A stretch of 64,000 nucleotides of DNA from Candidimonas humi (GCF_019166065.1 NZ_JAHTBN010000004.1:124001-188000), one strand, 5' to 3'; counted from the stretch's first letter, positions 8,356 to 17,376 are shown. Numbers and translations are program-made. The notes: generated by a model from the letters alone, not told the origin.

Positions 8356-9105
8356 TTGGATCAGTCCATTATTGTAGAACTGGCCGAGTGGCTGAAATCT
8401 CCGGCGGGCTTGTACGTGCAGGCCTGGGAGCAGCGCCAGGTCGATGGCATGGTCGCCAACGTGTTCGGCTACCATGCGGTACAGGTCGGCCTGCCCGAAT
8501 GGGACACGCTGCAGTCGAACCGCGTGCCCTACAAGACCTATACCCACGTGCTGCAGGACGCTGCCTTGGCGGCACGCCCCATGGCCCTGGTGGCCGATCC
8601 CGAAAACCTGCCCTTCGAGACCCAGAGCCTCGACCTGCTGGTGCTGCCGCACGTGCTGGAATGTTCCAGCAACCCGCACCAGATCCTGCGCGAGGCCGAA
8701 AGAGTGCTGATGCCTGAAGGCCGCGTCGTGATATCCGGCTTCAATCCATGGAGCCTGTGGGGGGCGCGCGAACGCGTGCCGGGGCTGGAGCCCCTGATGC
8801 CCGTCGCCACCCACCTGCAGGTGTCGCTGCCGCGCCTGAAAGACTGGTTCAAATTGCTGGCCTTCGAGGTCGATCGCGGCCGTTTCGGCTGTTACGCCCC
8901 GCCTTGCCAGACCGACAAGTGGCTCAGGCGCTGGTCGTTCATGGAGGCGGCCGGCGACCGCTGGTGGCCGGTATGCGGCGCGGCGTATGTCGTTTCTGCG
9001 GTCAAGCGGGTGGCGGCCGTGCGGCTGGTGGGCCCGGCCTGGAAGCAGAAGAAAAAGCGCGTGCGCCGCGGGGCCGTGGTGACCAGCCGCCATTCGGATT
9101 GCTGA
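8356..9105 (+). CDS. Class I SAM-dependent methyltransferase (unknown substrate)
   Basis: 249 aa from a TTG start with an upstream GGAGA. The core VADPENLPFETQSLDLLVLPHVLE and the following EAERVLMPEGRVVISGFNP are typical of the Methyltransf_11 acidic strand-4 and post-motif region. The glycine-rich motif I near residues 37-45 (FGYHAVQVGL) is weak, so cofactor binding is probable but not proven. The C-terminus is very basic (KQKKKRVRRG), which may contact nucleic acid or lipid. It lies between gloB (divergent) and rnhA (291 bp downstream, same strand), an arrangement I recall as common in Burkholderiales. Substrate unknown. Confidence 0.78.
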   Translation: MDQSIIVELAEWLKSPAGLYVQAWEQRQVDGMVANVFGYHAVQVGLPEWDTLQSNRVPYKTYTHVLQDAALAARPMALVADPENLPFETQSLDLLVLPHVLECSSNPHQILREAERVLMPEGRVVISGFNPWSLWGARERVPGLEPLMPVATHLQVSLPRLKDWFKLLAFEVDRGRFGCYAPPCQTDKWLRRWSFMEAAGDRWWPVCGAAYVVSAVKRVAAVRLVGPAWKQKKKRVRRGAVVTSRHSDC

Positions 9106-9139
9106 GCGGTGCGGGCGCGTTCCGCGCGCGCCGCGTATC

Positions 9140-9174
9140 TTCCATACATATATAGCCGCGCATTTTCCATACAT
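9140..9174. repeat. Two direct ttccatacat copies upstream of rnhA
   Basis: The 10-mer ttccatacat occurs at 9140-9149 and 9165-9174, 25 bp apart, in an AT-rich patch of the 291-bp gap before rnhA. Nothing else is evident in this gap. It could be a regulator half-site pair or chance. Confidence 0.5.
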
Positions 9175-9396
9175 TTACATTTGCGAAGGCGCGTCGTCGC
9201 GCATATTTGTATCCTCGTCTTGCCCCTTCCTCTTTTGTCCGTGATCTCGGGATCATTGCGTTTTTGGCGGAGCAGGGCCGTGCCGTTCGCCGGGCCGGCG
9301 GCCTTGCGGTATAGTCCCAGCCCTGAATGCGCCCGATCTGGCGATGCGGGCGGCCGGCGGCCGCTGCAATATGCGCAATGCACACAATGACGAATA

Positions 9397-9852
9397 ATGA
9401 CAAATGAAGCACAAGTAGATATCTGGACCGATGGCGCCTGCAAGGGCAATCCGGGGCCCGGCGGCTGGGGCGCGCTGCTGCGCCAGGGCGCGCACGAGAA
9501 GACCTTGTTCGGGGGCGAGCCCCAGACCACCAACAACCGCATGGAACTGCTGGCGGTGATCCAGGCGCTCAAGGCCTTGAAACGTCGTTGCACCGTCGTG
9601 GTGCACACCGATTCGCAATACGTGCAGAAGGGCATGACCGAATGGCTGCCCGGCTGGAAGCGGCGCGGCTGGCTCACCGCCGACAAGAAGCCGGTGAAGA
9701 ACGCTGACCTGTGGCAGGAACTGGATGCCCTGGTGCGAGAGCACGAGCTGAGCTGGCGCTGGGTGCGCGGCCACGCCGGCGACCCGGGCAACGAGCGCGC
9801 CGACCAGTTGGCCAACCAGGGCGTGGCGCAGGTCGGCGCACAGCGACGGTAA
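9397..9852 (+). CDS. rnhA: Ribonuclease HI
   Basis: 151 aa. It cuts the RNA strand of RNA-DNA hybrids in the cytosol, acting on R-loops and primers. All four catalytic acids of the family are visible: Asp12 ([17 protein letters not shown]), Glu50 (NNRMELLAV), Asp72 (HTDSQYV) and Asp136 (GNERADQLA). The basic handle region is present around residues 85-102. Its position upstream of dnaQ on the same strand matches the rnhA-dnaQ pairing found widely in proteobacteria. Confidence 0.97.
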   Translation: MTNEAQVDIWTDGACKGNPGPGGWGALLRQGAHEKTLFGGEPQTTNNRMELLAVIQALKALKRRCTVVVHTDSQYVQKGMTEWLPGWKRRGWLTADKKPVKNADLWQELDALVREHELSWRWVRGHAGDPGNERADQLANQGVAQVGAQRR

Positions 9853-10008
9853 AATTACCAAATCGTTGCCGTCCGCCGTAGATGTGCTGCCGCGGCCTCG
9901 TACGCTTGCGGCCTCCGTGCCTGCATAGTCCTGGGGTTCCCGTGGCGCCACGCCACCAGGCATCCCCGCCGGACGCCGCATTTGGAATATTTGCTGAGGA
10001 TTCACCCC

Positions 10009-10722
10009 ATGCGCCAGATAGTCCTGGATACAGAAACCACCGGCCTGGAGCCCGCGCAGGGCCACAGGGTGATCGAAATCGCCTGCGTGGAGATGATCAA
10101 CCGCAGCCTTACGGGCAACCATCTGCACCTGTACATCAATCCCGATCGCGACAGCGACCCCGAGGCGCTGCAGATCCACGGCCTGACCACCGAATTTTTG
10201 TCGGGCCATCCGCGCTTCGCGGAGGTCGCCGGCCAGATCGCCGAGTACGTCAAGGGCGCCGAAATCATCATCCACAACGCGCCCTTCGACCGCAAATTCC
10301 TCAACGCCGAATTCGCGAGGCTGAAGGGGCCTTCGTTCGACGATATGTGCGACAGCATTACCGATTCGCTGCTCTACGCGCGCGAACTGCATCCGGGCAA
10401 GCGCAACTCCCTGGACGCCCTGTGCGAGCGCTACGGCATTTCCAATGCCCACCGTACCTTGCACGGCGCTTTGCTCGACTCGGAACTGCTGGCCGAGGTC
10501 TGGCTGGCCATGACCCGCGGCCAGGATGCGCTGCTGATGGATTTCGAGCCGACCGGCAGCACTCCCGGCGTGCAGGGTGCGCGTATCGAGAAATTCGACG
10601 CCTCGAACCTTCCCGTGATCGGCGCCAGCGCCGAAGAACTGGCCGAGCACGAGGCCTACCTCGACTCCTTGGACAAGGCCGCCGGCAAACCCTGCGTCTG
10701 GCGTGCCGATACCGCGGCCTGA
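10009..10722 (+). CDS. dnaQ: DNA polymerase III subunit epsilon (3'-5' exonuclease)
   Basis: 237 aa. It is the proofreading exonuclease of the replicative polymerase. The Exo I motif is IVLDTETTGL (Asp7, Glu9), the Exo II region is IIIHNAPFDRKFLN and the Exo III region is RTLHGALLDSELLAEV. A C-terminal tail follows that in other epsilons binds the polymerase alpha subunit. The start at 10009 puts the Exo I motif at residue 4; the frame extends to 9982 but those nine codons are not needed. The 156-bp gap to rnhA suggests its own promoter or a leader. Confidence 0.95.
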   Translation: MRQIVLDTETTGLEPAQGHRVIEIACVEMINRSLTGNHLHLYINPDRDSDPEALQIHGLTTEFLSGHPRFAEVAGQIAEYVKGAEIIIHNAPFDRKFLNAEFARLKGPSFDDMCDSITDSLLYARELHPGKRNSLDALCERYGISNAHRTLHGALLDSELLAEVWLAMTRGQDALLMDFEPTGSTPGVQGARIEKFDASNLPVIGASAEELAEHEAYLDSLDKAAGKPCVWRADTAA

Positions 10723-10784
10723 CGGGAGGCACTCGCCGACAAGCAGGACGTGCCGGGCCGGGAAAAGGCCTCGCGGGAGACACT

Positions 10785-10816
10785 AAAAAACCCGCAAGGC
10801 CAATAACCATGCGGGT
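10785..10816 (-). terminator. Orphan minus-strand intrinsic terminator
   Basis: Stem acccgca (10790-10796) / tgcgggt (10810-10816). Read on the minus strand, the stem is followed by six Ts (10790-10785). On the plus strand there is no U-tract, so it does not suit dnaQ. No minus-strand gene now precedes it: the IS element starts 8 bp away. It probably served a gene that the IS event removed or displaced. Confidence 0.7.
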
Positions 10817-10823
10817 CTGATAT

Positions 10824-12130
10824 GGCTCTTCCTCATGAACGGGGGACAAGCGGTATTCATTAAACTTGTTTTTGCGAAGAACGAGCTTAATGGAGCGAAT
10901 ACCGATGTCCCCAGTAGATTCTATCTTAGGAATCCGAGATGTATTCATAGAACGCGTGCAGCGTGGCCGAGAGATCCATGTCTGGGCCCGGCCGGCCAAG
11001 CGCCTGGCATGCATACATTGCCAGCGAGAGGCGGTACGAATTAAGGCGACGCACCAGCGTACGCTCAAGCACACCCGCCAAGGCAACCAGCTGATGGTGC
11101 TGCACTTGGCCGTGCCCAAGTATCACTGCACCGATTGCAATCGCTATTTCCGCCATCGCTTTGCGGGCATCCGCCCACGGCGCCGTGCCACCGAGGCGTA
11201 TCGCCTGGAGGTTTTCGAGGCCCACGACGGGGGCGTCAGCCAGCGTCAACTGTCGCACACGCACCGCATCGGCAGCGCCACGGTCGAGCGCTGGTACCAG
11301 TCCTTTATCCGGCAACGGGTCTCAGAGCTGTCGGGCCGAAGTTGTCCTCAGGTGCTGGGCATCGATGAGCATTTCTTTAGCCATAAGAAGGGCTATGCCA
11401 CCACGCTGGTCGATTTGAGGCACCACAAGGTGTTCGATGTGGTGCTGGGCCGCTCTGCGGCAAGCCTACACGGCTATTTGAAGCGTTTACCGGGCCGCGA
11501 GCACGTGCGCGTGATTGTGATGGACTTGTCCGAGACCTATCGACGCATTGCCCAGCAGTACTTTCCCAACGCCATGATTGTGGCGGATCGCTTTCATGTC
11601 GTCCGACTGGTGAACCAGCATTTTCTGAGGCTCTGGCAGCAGCACGATCCCGAGGGGCGCAAGAACCGGGGCTTGTTGAGCCTGATGCGTCGCCATCACT
11701 GGCATCTGTCCTCCGTGCAAAAGGAACGATTGCACCAGTACCTGGCCCAATCGCCCGTGCTGCGGGCGCTGTACTTTGCCAAACAGCAACTGAACGGGTT
11801 TCTGGTCATGAAGAGCCTGAAGGCCAAGCGGGCCAAGCAGATGCTGCCCCAGTTCCTGGCCCTGATCCGTCAATTTGAACAAAGCCCGGCCAAGGCGCTG
11901 GCCGCTACGCTACTATCGTGGCTCGAGCCCATCGTGCGCATGTGGCGCTTCACCAAGTCCAATGGGATCACCGAAGGCTTCCACACGAAGATGGAAATGC
12001 TCTCGCGCCGGGCGTATGGCTTCAGGAATTTTGAGAATTACCGCATGCGGGTCTTGGCCCAGTGCGGTTGGAACGGGGTGATTAACCGAGTGTAATGAAT
12101 GCCCTGATCCCCCGTTTATGGGGTAGAGCC
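10824..12130 (+). mobile_element. ISL3-family insertion sequence, IS1001-like, 1,307 bp
   Basis: Imperfect terminal inverted repeats are visible: left ggctcttcctcatgaacggg and, reading inward from the right end, ggctctaccccataaacggg, with the similarity continuing for several more bases. The GGCTCT tip, single long transposase gene and length match IS1001 of Bordetella (about 1.3 kb). The flanks do not show a matching target duplication (ctgatat on the left, cgaattt on the right). The identity to IS1001 is judged from memory, not from an alignment. Confidence 0.88.
10890..12095 (+). CDS. tnpA: ISL3-family transposase
   Basis: 401 aa from ATG 10890 (in-frame alternatives are TTG 10866 and ATG 10905). 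The N-terminus is an ISL3 zinc ribbon (CIHCQ ... YHCTDCNRYF), then a helix-turn-helix region. The DDE transposase core shows GIDEHFFSHKKG and VIVMDLSETYRR with VADRFHVVRL, and the C-terminal acidic motif SNGITEGFHTKMEML. The gene fills the element and looks intact, so the copy may still move. It reads in the same direction as dnaQ. Confidence 0.93.
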   Translation: MERIPMSPVDSILGIRDVFIERVQRGREIHVWARPAKRLACIHCQREAVRIKATHQRTLKHTRQGNQLMVLHLAVPKYHCTDCNRYFRHRFAGIRPRRRATEAYRLEVFEAHDGGVSQRQLSHTHRIGSATVERWYQSFIRQRVSELSGRSCPQVLGIDEHFFSHKKGYATTLVDLRHHKVFDVVLGRSAASLHGYLKRLPGREHVRVIVMDLSETYRRIAQQYFPNAMIVADRFHVVRLVNQHFLRLWQQHDPEGRKNRGLLSLMRRHHWHLSSVQKERLHQYLAQSPVLRALYFAKQQLNGFLVMKSLKAKRAKQMLPQFLALIRQFEQSPAKALAATLLSWLEPIVRMWRFTKSNGITEGFHTKMEMLSRRAYGFRNFENYRMRVLAQCGWNGVINRV

Positions 12131-12145
12131 CGAATTTCAGAAGAC

Positions 12146-12172
12146 AAAAACGCCAGCCCCGAAAGGCTGGCG
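12146..12172 (-). terminator. Intrinsic terminator of tRNA-Thr
   Basis: Stem cgccagcc (12151-12158) / ggctggcg (12165-12172) with loop ccgaaa. On the minus strand it is followed by five Ts. It lies 17 bp past the tRNA 3' end, as expected for a short tRNA transcript. Confidence 0.85.
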
Positions 12173-12189
12173 TAAGTGCTTGATTCGAT

Positions 12190-12265
12190 TGGTGCCGATT
12201 AAAGGAGTCGAACCCTTGACCTTCGCATTACAAGTGCGCTGCTCTACCAACTGAGCTAAACCGGC
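12190..12265 (-). tRNA. tRNA-Thr (anticodon TGT)
   Basis: 76 nt with the CCA end encoded. The minus strand shows acceptor arms GCCGGTT / AATCGGC, a D-arm with GCTCAGTTGGTAGAGC, the anticodon loop CTTGTAA (TGT, decoding ACA/ACG and possibly all ACN) and the T-arm GGGTTCGACTCC. The outermost anticodon-stem pair is a G-A mismatch, which is tolerated in many tRNAs. A TAGAAT box at 12280-12275 lies 9 bp upstream and could be its -10 element. A terminator follows. Confidence 0.97.
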
Positions 12266-12431
12266 GAAGGCCTAATTCTACAGGGTTTTTGGGGCGGTGC
12301 CGCAGCGGCGGCGAGGGTTTCGGCGGCCGGGCAGAAATGGCCGGACAGAGGTGGTTACCGCAGTACGTTGGTGTCGCCTTCTGGTGCGGCGGTGCCGGGC
12401 AGGGCGCCGGCGCCAGGCGGCGGGAGACGCG

Positions 12432-12878
12432 CTATTTGACGATGGTCAGGCGCGGGCGCTTGGGGTCGTCGTCGGGGCCGCCGTCGGGCTTGCCCTCGGC
12501 AGCGGGAGTGGCGGCGGGCTGGGGCTTGCCGCTATCGCCAGGCTCGGCCGCGGCGTGGGGCTGCGAGGGTTCGACCTCGAAGCCCATGCCGGCGCCGGTT
12601 TCGCGGGCGTAGATGGCGGACACTGCCGAAACGGGAACGAATATCTGTTCGGTCACCCCGCTGAAGCGGGCCTGGAATTCGATGAATTCATTGCCCATGC
12701 TCAAGCGGTTGGTGGCCAGCGTGCCGATGTTCAGCGTGATCTGGCCGTCATGGATGTGCGCGCGGGGCACGATGGTGTTGGCATCCACGGTCACGACGAT
12801 GTGAGGCGTGTAGCCGTTGTCGGTGCACCATTCGTGCAGCGCGCGGATCAGGTAGGGCTTGGTGGAAGTCTCGGACAT
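12432..12878 (-). CDS. sspB: ClpXP adaptor SspB
   Basis: 148 aa. SspB delivers ssrA-tagged peptides from stalled ribosomes, and some other substrates, to the ClpXP protease. The conserved N-terminal domain starts STKPYLIRALHEWCTDNGYTP and includes MGNEFIEFQARFSG. An acidic and Pro-rich linker follows, ending in the ClpX-binding tail RPRLTIVK, which matches the usual SspB C-terminus. The start at 12878 is 8 bp after the sspA stop. The sspA-sspB order is the standard operon. Confidence 0.95.
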   Translation of the reverse strand: MSETSTKPYLIRALHEWCTDNGYTPHIVVTVDANTIVPRAHIHDGQITLNIGTLATNRLSMGNEFIEFQARFSGVTEQIFVPVSAVSAIYARETGAGMGFEVEPSQPHAAAEPGDSGKPQPAATPAAEGKPDGGPDDDPKRPRLTIVK

Positions 12879-12886
12879 GGGGACGT

Positions 12887-13495
12887 TCAGCGGCGCATCA
12901 CCTTTTCGGAAGGCGTGAGCGCCTCGATGTAGGCCGGGCGCGAGAAAATGCGTTCGGCGTATTTCTGGATGGGGGCGGCGTTCTTGGGCAGCTCGATGCC
13001 GTAGTGGTCCAGGCGCCACAGCAGCGGCGCCACGGCCACGTCCAGCATGGAGAATTCTTCGCCCAGCATGTATTTGTTCTTGATCAGCATGGGGGCGAGT
13101 TGCGCCAGGCGATCGCGGATGCTGTGGCGGGCGTCGTCCAGCGCCTTGTTGTCGGTTTCGCCGCGGTTTTCCAGCACGGAAACATGCACGAACAGCTCTT
13201 TCTCGAAGTTGTAGAGAAACAGCCGGGTGCGCGCGCGCATGACGGGATCGGCCGGCATGAGCTGCGGGTGCGGGAAGCGCTCGTCGATGTATTCGTTGAT
13301 GATGCTGGATTCGTATAGCACCAGGTCGCGCTCGACCAGGATGGGTACCTGGCCGTAGGGGTTCATGACCGCGATATCTTCGGGCTTGTTGTAGAGGTCG
13401 ATGTCCCGGATCTCGAAATCCATGCCTTTTTCGAACAGCACGAAGCGGCAGCGTTGGGAGAAGGGGCAGGTCGTTCCTGAATAGAGCACCATCAT
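12887..13495 (-). CDS. sspA: Stringent starvation protein A (GST-fold transcription factor)
   Basis: 202 aa. SspA has a glutathione-S-transferase fold but acts on RNA polymerase, helping bacteria in stationary phase and acid. The sequence shows MMVLYSGTTCPFSQRCRF at the N-terminus, the cis-Pro turn MNPYGQVPILVERD, ESSIINEYIDERFPHP, and an alpha-helical C-terminal domain with MLGEEFSMLDVAVAPLLW. The first ATG (13495) is preferred; the frame extends ten codons upstream without conservation. A terminator hairpin separates it from petC. Confidence 0.93.
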   Translation of the reverse strand: MMVLYSGTTCPFSQRCRFVLFEKGMDFEIRDIDLYNKPEDIAVMNPYGQVPILVERDLVLYESSIINEYIDERFPHPQLMPADPVMRARTRLFLYNFEKELFVHVSVLENRGETDNKALDDARHSIRDRLAQLAPMLIKNKYMLGEEFSMLDVAVAPLLWRLDHYGIELPKNAAPIQKYAERIFSRPAYIEALTPSEKVMRR

Positions 13496-13557
13496 ATCGT
13501 GGGTTCCGTCGTAAAAAGGAAACAAAGGCGCGCGGATATGGGCGGCCTACAAAAGGG

Positions 13558-13590
13558 AAATAGGCGTATTCATTACTTATACGCCTATTT
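13558..13590 (-). terminator. Terminator hairpin between petC and sspA
   Basis: Perfect 12-bp stem aaataggcgtat (13558-13569) / atacgcctattt (13579-13590) with a 9-nt loop. The AT-rich outer part ends in A/T runs in both directions. A second GC-rich hairpin, ccggcagc / gctgccgg, lies at 13597-13627 directly after the petC stop. Together they should end the petABC message before the sspAB unit. Confidence 0.8.
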
Positions 13591-13640
13591 TCTTGACCGG
13601 CAGCTTAAGCGATCAGCCGGCTGCCGGGGTGTTGCAGCGG

Positions 13641-14489
13641 CTACTTGACTTTCTTCCAGTAGGCCGCGTTCAGCCTCCAGGCCACCAGCAGGAACAGGGC
13701 CAGGAACAGCATCACCCAGACGCCCAGGCGCTTGCGGAACAACTGGGCCGGCTCGGCCATCCAGCCGAGGAAGTTGCTCAGGTCGGCTACGTCGTTGTCG
13801 TAGGCCGCGGACTGGGCGGGGTCGACCGGGGTGAATATGTCTTTGCTGATTTCCGGGCCGTTATAGTTCTGCAGGGCTTCGGTCTTGACCGTGGAATAGC
13901 CTTGCGGATCGAACGTGGTGGTGGTCTGCACCCATTCTTCCTTGCCGTCCTTGCCTTCTTTGGGGGCGATGGCGGTGCGGGTCAGCGTGCGCTGGCCTTG
14001 CAGTTGCCACAGCACGTTGGGCATGGCGACGTTCGGGAACACCAGGTTGTCCCAGCCGGTGTGCTTGGTGGTGTCGCGATAGAAGGTGCGCAGGTAGGTG
14101 TAGATGTAGTCCACGCCGGAAGGCCCGAAGTTCTCGGACTTGGCGCGAGCCATTACCGACAGGTCAGGGGGCGCCGAGCCGAACCATTTCTTGCCGTCCG
14201 CGGGCGTCATGGCCACGTGCATCAGGTCGCCGACCTTGGTGCTGGTGAACAGCAGGTTCTTCTTGATTTCGTCGTCGGTCAGCCCGAGGTCGGCCAGGCG
14301 GTTGTAGCGCATGGCGTTGGCGCTGTGGCAGCTCAGGCAGTAGTTGACGAACAGCTTGGCGCCGTGTTGCAGCGAAGCCAAGTCGTTGATGCGATTGGGC
14401 GCGGTGTCCAGCGGATATCCGCCCTCGGCCGAACATACGGACGTGAAGGCAAGAGATATGGCGATGGCGCCAAGCAGCTTTTTAATCAT
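13641..14489 (-). CDS. petC: Cytochrome c1 of the bc1 complex
   Basis: 282 aa. It carries the c-type heme that takes electrons from the Rieske protein and passes them to soluble cytochrome c. A signal peptide (MIKKLLGAIAISLAFTSVCSA) is followed by the heme motif CLSCH (Cys51, Cys54, His55). The C-terminus has one transmembrane anchor (LGVWVMLFLALFLLVAWRL). The YTYLRTFYRD segment is typical of cytochrome c1. It is third in the petABC order, 23 bp after petB. Confidence 0.96.
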   Translation of the reverse strand: MIKKLLGAIAISLAFTSVCSAEGGYPLDTAPNRINDLASLQHGAKLFVNYCLSCHSANAMRYNRLADLGLTDDEIKKNLLFTSTKVGDLMHVAMTPADGKKWFGSAPPDLSVMARAKSENFGPSGVDYIYTYLRTFYRDTTKHTGWDNLVFPNVAMPNVLWQLQGQRTLTRTAIAPKEGKDGKEEWVQTTTTFDPQGYSTVKTEALQNYNGPEISKDIFTPVDPAQSAAYDNDVADLSNFLGWMAEPAQLFRKRLGVWVMLFLALFLLVAWRLNAAYWKKVK

Positions 14490-14512
14490 GATCGTTCCGT
14501 ACAGTATAGGGC

Positions 14513-15901
14513 CTAGTGGGCGTGAAACACGACGCGTTCGGGAACCGGCTTGAACGTGCCGAGGCGGCTCCAGACGGGCATCAGCAGGAAGAAGCCCAGG
14601 TAGATCACGGTTCCGATCTGGCTGATGATGTTGTACGTCGGGTTGGGCGGCTTGGTGCCGATGAAACCCAGGACCAGGAATGTCAGGATGAAAAGCGCAT
14701 ACAGGAATTTATGCCAGGTGGGGCGGTAGCGTATCGACTTGACCGGCGAGCGGTCGAGCCAGGGCAGGAAGAACAGGATCACGACCGAGCCGCCCATGTC
14801 GACCACGCCCCAGAACTTGGCGTCGAGGGTCTTCATGAGTATGGCGATGACGATCAGGATGACCGGCACCAGGATGCGCCAGAAGCCGCGCAGGCCGCCC
14901 TTGATGAAGAGCGCGATGGCGGCGATGATGGCGCCCGCCGACAGCACCCAGGTGAAGTCGCTGGTGGTGGCGCGCAGCATCGAGTAGAACGGCGTGAAGT
15001 ACCAGACCGGGGCGATGTGCGGCGGCGTCTTCAGCGAATCGGCCGGGATGAAGTTGTTGCTTTCCAGGAAGTAGCCGCCCATTTCGGGGCCGAAGAAGAT
15101 GATGGCCGCGAACACCAGCAGGAAGCCCGCCACGCCCATGATGTCGTGGACGGTGTAGTAGGGGTGGAACGGAATGCCGTCCAGCGGATGGCCGTTGCTG
15201 TCCTTGGGGCCTTGCTTGATTTCGACGCCGTCGGGGTTGTTCGAGCCGACTTCGTGCAGCGCCACGATGTGCGCCACGACCAGGCCCAGCAGCACCAGCG
15301 GGATGGCGATGACGTGGAAGGCGAAGAAGCGGTTCAGGGTGGCGTCGGACACGACGTAGTCGCCGCGGATCCAGATCGACAGTTCAGGCCCGATGTAGGG
15401 GATGGCCGAGAACAGGTTGACGATCACCTGGGCGCCCCAGTAGGACATCTGGCCCCAGGGAAGCAGGTAGCCGAAGAAGGCTTCGCCCATCAGGCACAGG
15501 AAGATGGCCACGCCGAAGACCCACACGAGTTCGCGCGGCTTGCGGTACGAGCCGTAGAACAGCCCGCGCAGCATGTGCAGGTAGACCACCACGAAGAACA
15601 TCGAGGCGCCGGTGGAGTGCATGTAGCGGATCAGCCAGCCCCACGGCACTTCGCGCATGATGTACTCGACCGACAGGAAGGCCAGCTTGGCGTCGGGCTT
15701 GTAGTTCATGACCAGGAAGATGCCGGTCACGATCTGGATCACCAGCACCAGCAGCGCCAGTGAGCCGAAGAAATACCAGAAATTGAAGTTCTTGGGTGCG
15801 TAGTATTCGGACAGGTGCGCCTTGTAGGTGGATGTCAGCGGGAAACGCCTGTCTATCCAGCCCAAAAGCCCAGTGGTCTCGACGGTTTTTTCGCCAGCCA
15901 T
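14513..15901 (-). CDS. petB: Cytochrome b of the bc1 complex
   Basis: 462 aa, an eight-helix membrane protein with two b hemes and the quinol-oxidising and quinone-reducing sites. Recognisable stretches are the Q-loop region GQMSYWGAQVIVNLFSAIP, the heme-ligand helix pattern MHSTGASMFFVVVYLHMLRG, and PEW-loop equivalent HIAPVWYFTPFYSMLRA. The length fits single-chain cytochrome b of beta-proteobacteria rather than the split b6/subunit IV form. It lies between petA and petC on one strand. Confidence 0.97.
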   Translation of the reverse strand: MAGEKTVETTGLLGWIDRRFPLTSTYKAHLSEYYAPKNFNFWYFFGSLALLVLVIQIVTGIFLVMNYKPDAKLAFLSVEYIMREVPWGWLIRYMHSTGASMFFVVVYLHMLRGLFYGSYRKPRELVWVFGVAIFLCLMGEAFFGYLLPWGQMSYWGAQVIVNLFSAIPYIGPELSIWIRGDYVVSDATLNRFFAFHVIAIPLVLLGLVVAHIVALHEVGSNNPDGVEIKQGPKDSNGHPLDGIPFHPYYTVHDIMGVAGFLLVFAAIIFFGPEMGGYFLESNNFIPADSLKTPPHIAPVWYFTPFYSMLRATTSDFTWVLSAGAIIAAIALFIKGGLRGFWRILVPVILIVIAILMKTLDAKFWGVVDMGGSVVILFFLPWLDRSPVKSIRYRPTWHKFLYALFILTFLVLGFIGTKPPNPTYNIISQIGTVIYLGFFLLMPVWSRLGTFKPVPERVVFHAH

Positions 15902-15967
15902 GAAACGGCTCCTTGATTATCTTTTGGATTCTATGCCTAGTTGCTGTGCGGCTTCGCGGGGAAGCGC

Positions 15968-16612
15968 TCAGGCCTTGTTGGTTTCATCGATGCCGATGGT
16001 CAGCTTGGTGCCGTCGGCCGAGAACGCGTAAGGCGGTACCTCGAGGTTGTCGGGCGCGGGAACGTTCTTGAACACGCGGCCGGACAGGTCGTAGGTGGAA
16101 CCGTGGCAGGGGCAAAGGAATCCGCCTTCCCAGGAGGCAGGCAGGCCCGGTTGCGCGCCCACTTCGAAGTGCGGCGTGGGGACGCAGCCCAGGTGGGTAC
16201 AGATGGCGACGAGAACCAGGTATTCGGGTTTGCGCGAACGGTATTCGTTTTTGGCGAAGGGGGGGGTGAAGCCAGGGCGGTCGGAATGGGGGTCGGCGAG
16301 GAGGGGATCGTTTTTCGGCAGGTCTTTGATTTGCTCGGGGGTGCGGTGCATGATCCAGACCGGCTTGCCACGCCAGGCGACGGTGCGGATTTCGCCCGGA
16401 GCGAGGGAGGTGAGGTCGACTTCCACCGGGGCTCCGGCCGCCTTCGCCCTTTCGGAAGGCGCAAAGGACGTGACGAAAGGCACCGCAGTGGCAACGCCCG
16501 CGACGCCGCCCACCGCACAGGCGGAGGCGACCCAGAAACGGCGCGAAGGGTCGGGCGGAAGATTGGGATCTACCGCGCCCGCGTCATCGAGCTGTGTCTT
16601 ATCCTGACTCAT
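15968..16612 (-). CDS. petA: Rieske iron-sulfur subunit of the bc1 complex
   Basis: 214 aa. It moves electrons from quinol on cytochrome b to cytochrome c1. The [2Fe-2S] ligands are in CTHLGC (Cys138, His140) and CPCHGS (Cys167, His170), with Cys143 and Cys169 able to form the usual disulfide. The N-terminus has SRRFWVASA before a hydrophobic anchor, a twin-arginine signal; tatABC lie 4 kb away. It is the first gene of petABC and is divergent from mscL, so the 123-bp gap holds both promoters. Confidence 0.97.
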   Translation of the reverse strand: MSQDKTQLDDAGAVDPNLPPDPSRRFWVASACAVGGVAGVATAVPFVTSFAPSERAKAAGAPVEVDLTSLAPGEIRTVAWRGKPVWIMHRTPEQIKDLPKNDPLLADPHSDRPGFTPPFAKNEYRSRKPEYLVLVAICTHLGCVPTPHFEVGAQPGLPASWEGGFLCPCHGSTYDLSGRVFKNVPAPDNLEVPPYAFSADGTKLTIGIDETNKA

Positions 16613-16735
16613 CTTGTATCCTTATTGATGCCCTCCAGGGGCATTACCATTCACTGTTTTTTTCAATGTAAAAGCCTAGCAACCGCGTATTATAGCGTCA
16701 GCCCGATGTGGGCGAAATCGAAAGAGGGTGAAACA

Positions 16736-17194
16736 ATGAGCAAAGCCACGGGTTTTCTTGCTGAATTCCGCCAGTTTGCAGTGAAAGGGAACATGATCGA
16801 TCTGGCCGTCGGTGTGATCATCGGCGCGGCCTTCGGAAAGATCATCGATTCGCTGGTGAAAGACGTGATCATGCCCATCATCAGCTTCCTTCTGGGCGGG
16901 AAGGTGGATTTTACCAACCTGTTCTGGGTACTTTCGCAGCCCGCCAACTATAACGGCCCGCATACTTATGCCGACCTGACCAAGGCCGGGGCGGTGGTAC
17001 TGGCCTGGGGCAATTTCCTCACCATCCTGATCAATTTCATCCTGCTGGCTTTTGTGGTGTTCTGCCTGGTAAAGGCGGCGAACTCTGCGCGCGAGAAGCT
17101 GGTCAAGCAGGAAGAGGCCGCACCCGCCGCTCCCGCGGCCGATGTGGTGCTGCTGCAGGAAATCCGCGATCTGCTCAAGAAGCAGCAGTCGTGA
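16736..17194 (+). CDS. mscL: Large-conductance mechanosensitive channel MscL
   Basis: 152 aa, inner membrane. It opens under membrane tension to release solutes in osmotic downshock. The N-terminal amphipathic helix and TM1 ([20 protein letters not shown]), the [16 protein letters not shown] region, a periplasmic loop with an NYNG segment, and TM2 ([18 protein letters not shown]) are all in place. A charged C-terminal helix ends the protein ([12 protein letters not shown]). The true start is 16736, behind a GAGGGTG ribosome site; a longer open frame upstream belongs to the petA antisense. Confidence 0.97.
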   Translation: MSKATGFLAEFRQFAVKGNMIDLAVGVIIGAAFGKIIDSLVKDVIMPIISFLLGGKVDFTNLFWVLSQPANYNGPHTYADLTKAGAVVLAWGNFLTILINFILLAFVVFCLVKAANSAREKLVKQEEAAPAAPAADVVLLQEIRDLLKKQQS

Positions 17195-17376
17195 TGCCGG
17201 GCGCGGCTTGCCGCGCCGGTTTTTGTCTGCGGTGGTGATTGCGCTGCGGGTTCGGCCACGGCGCCACCGCCGCGGCCGCGGCCGCGGCCGCTGTGCATGC
17301 GCTGTCATGCCAGGATCCCGGGCTGTGATGGCGAATGCCGATGCCCGAATCTGTGCGCGCCGTCCGGCGCCGCCAT

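Noticed and set aside
15941-16735. Long plus-strand frame fused ahead of MscL
   Set aside because: It is antisense to petA; MscL starts at 16736 with its own ribosome site and normal length.
17266-17292. ccgcgg/ggccgc hexamer run after mscL
   Set aside because: A short simple-sequence GC run of about three copies in a convergent gap; no feature beyond composition could be supported.
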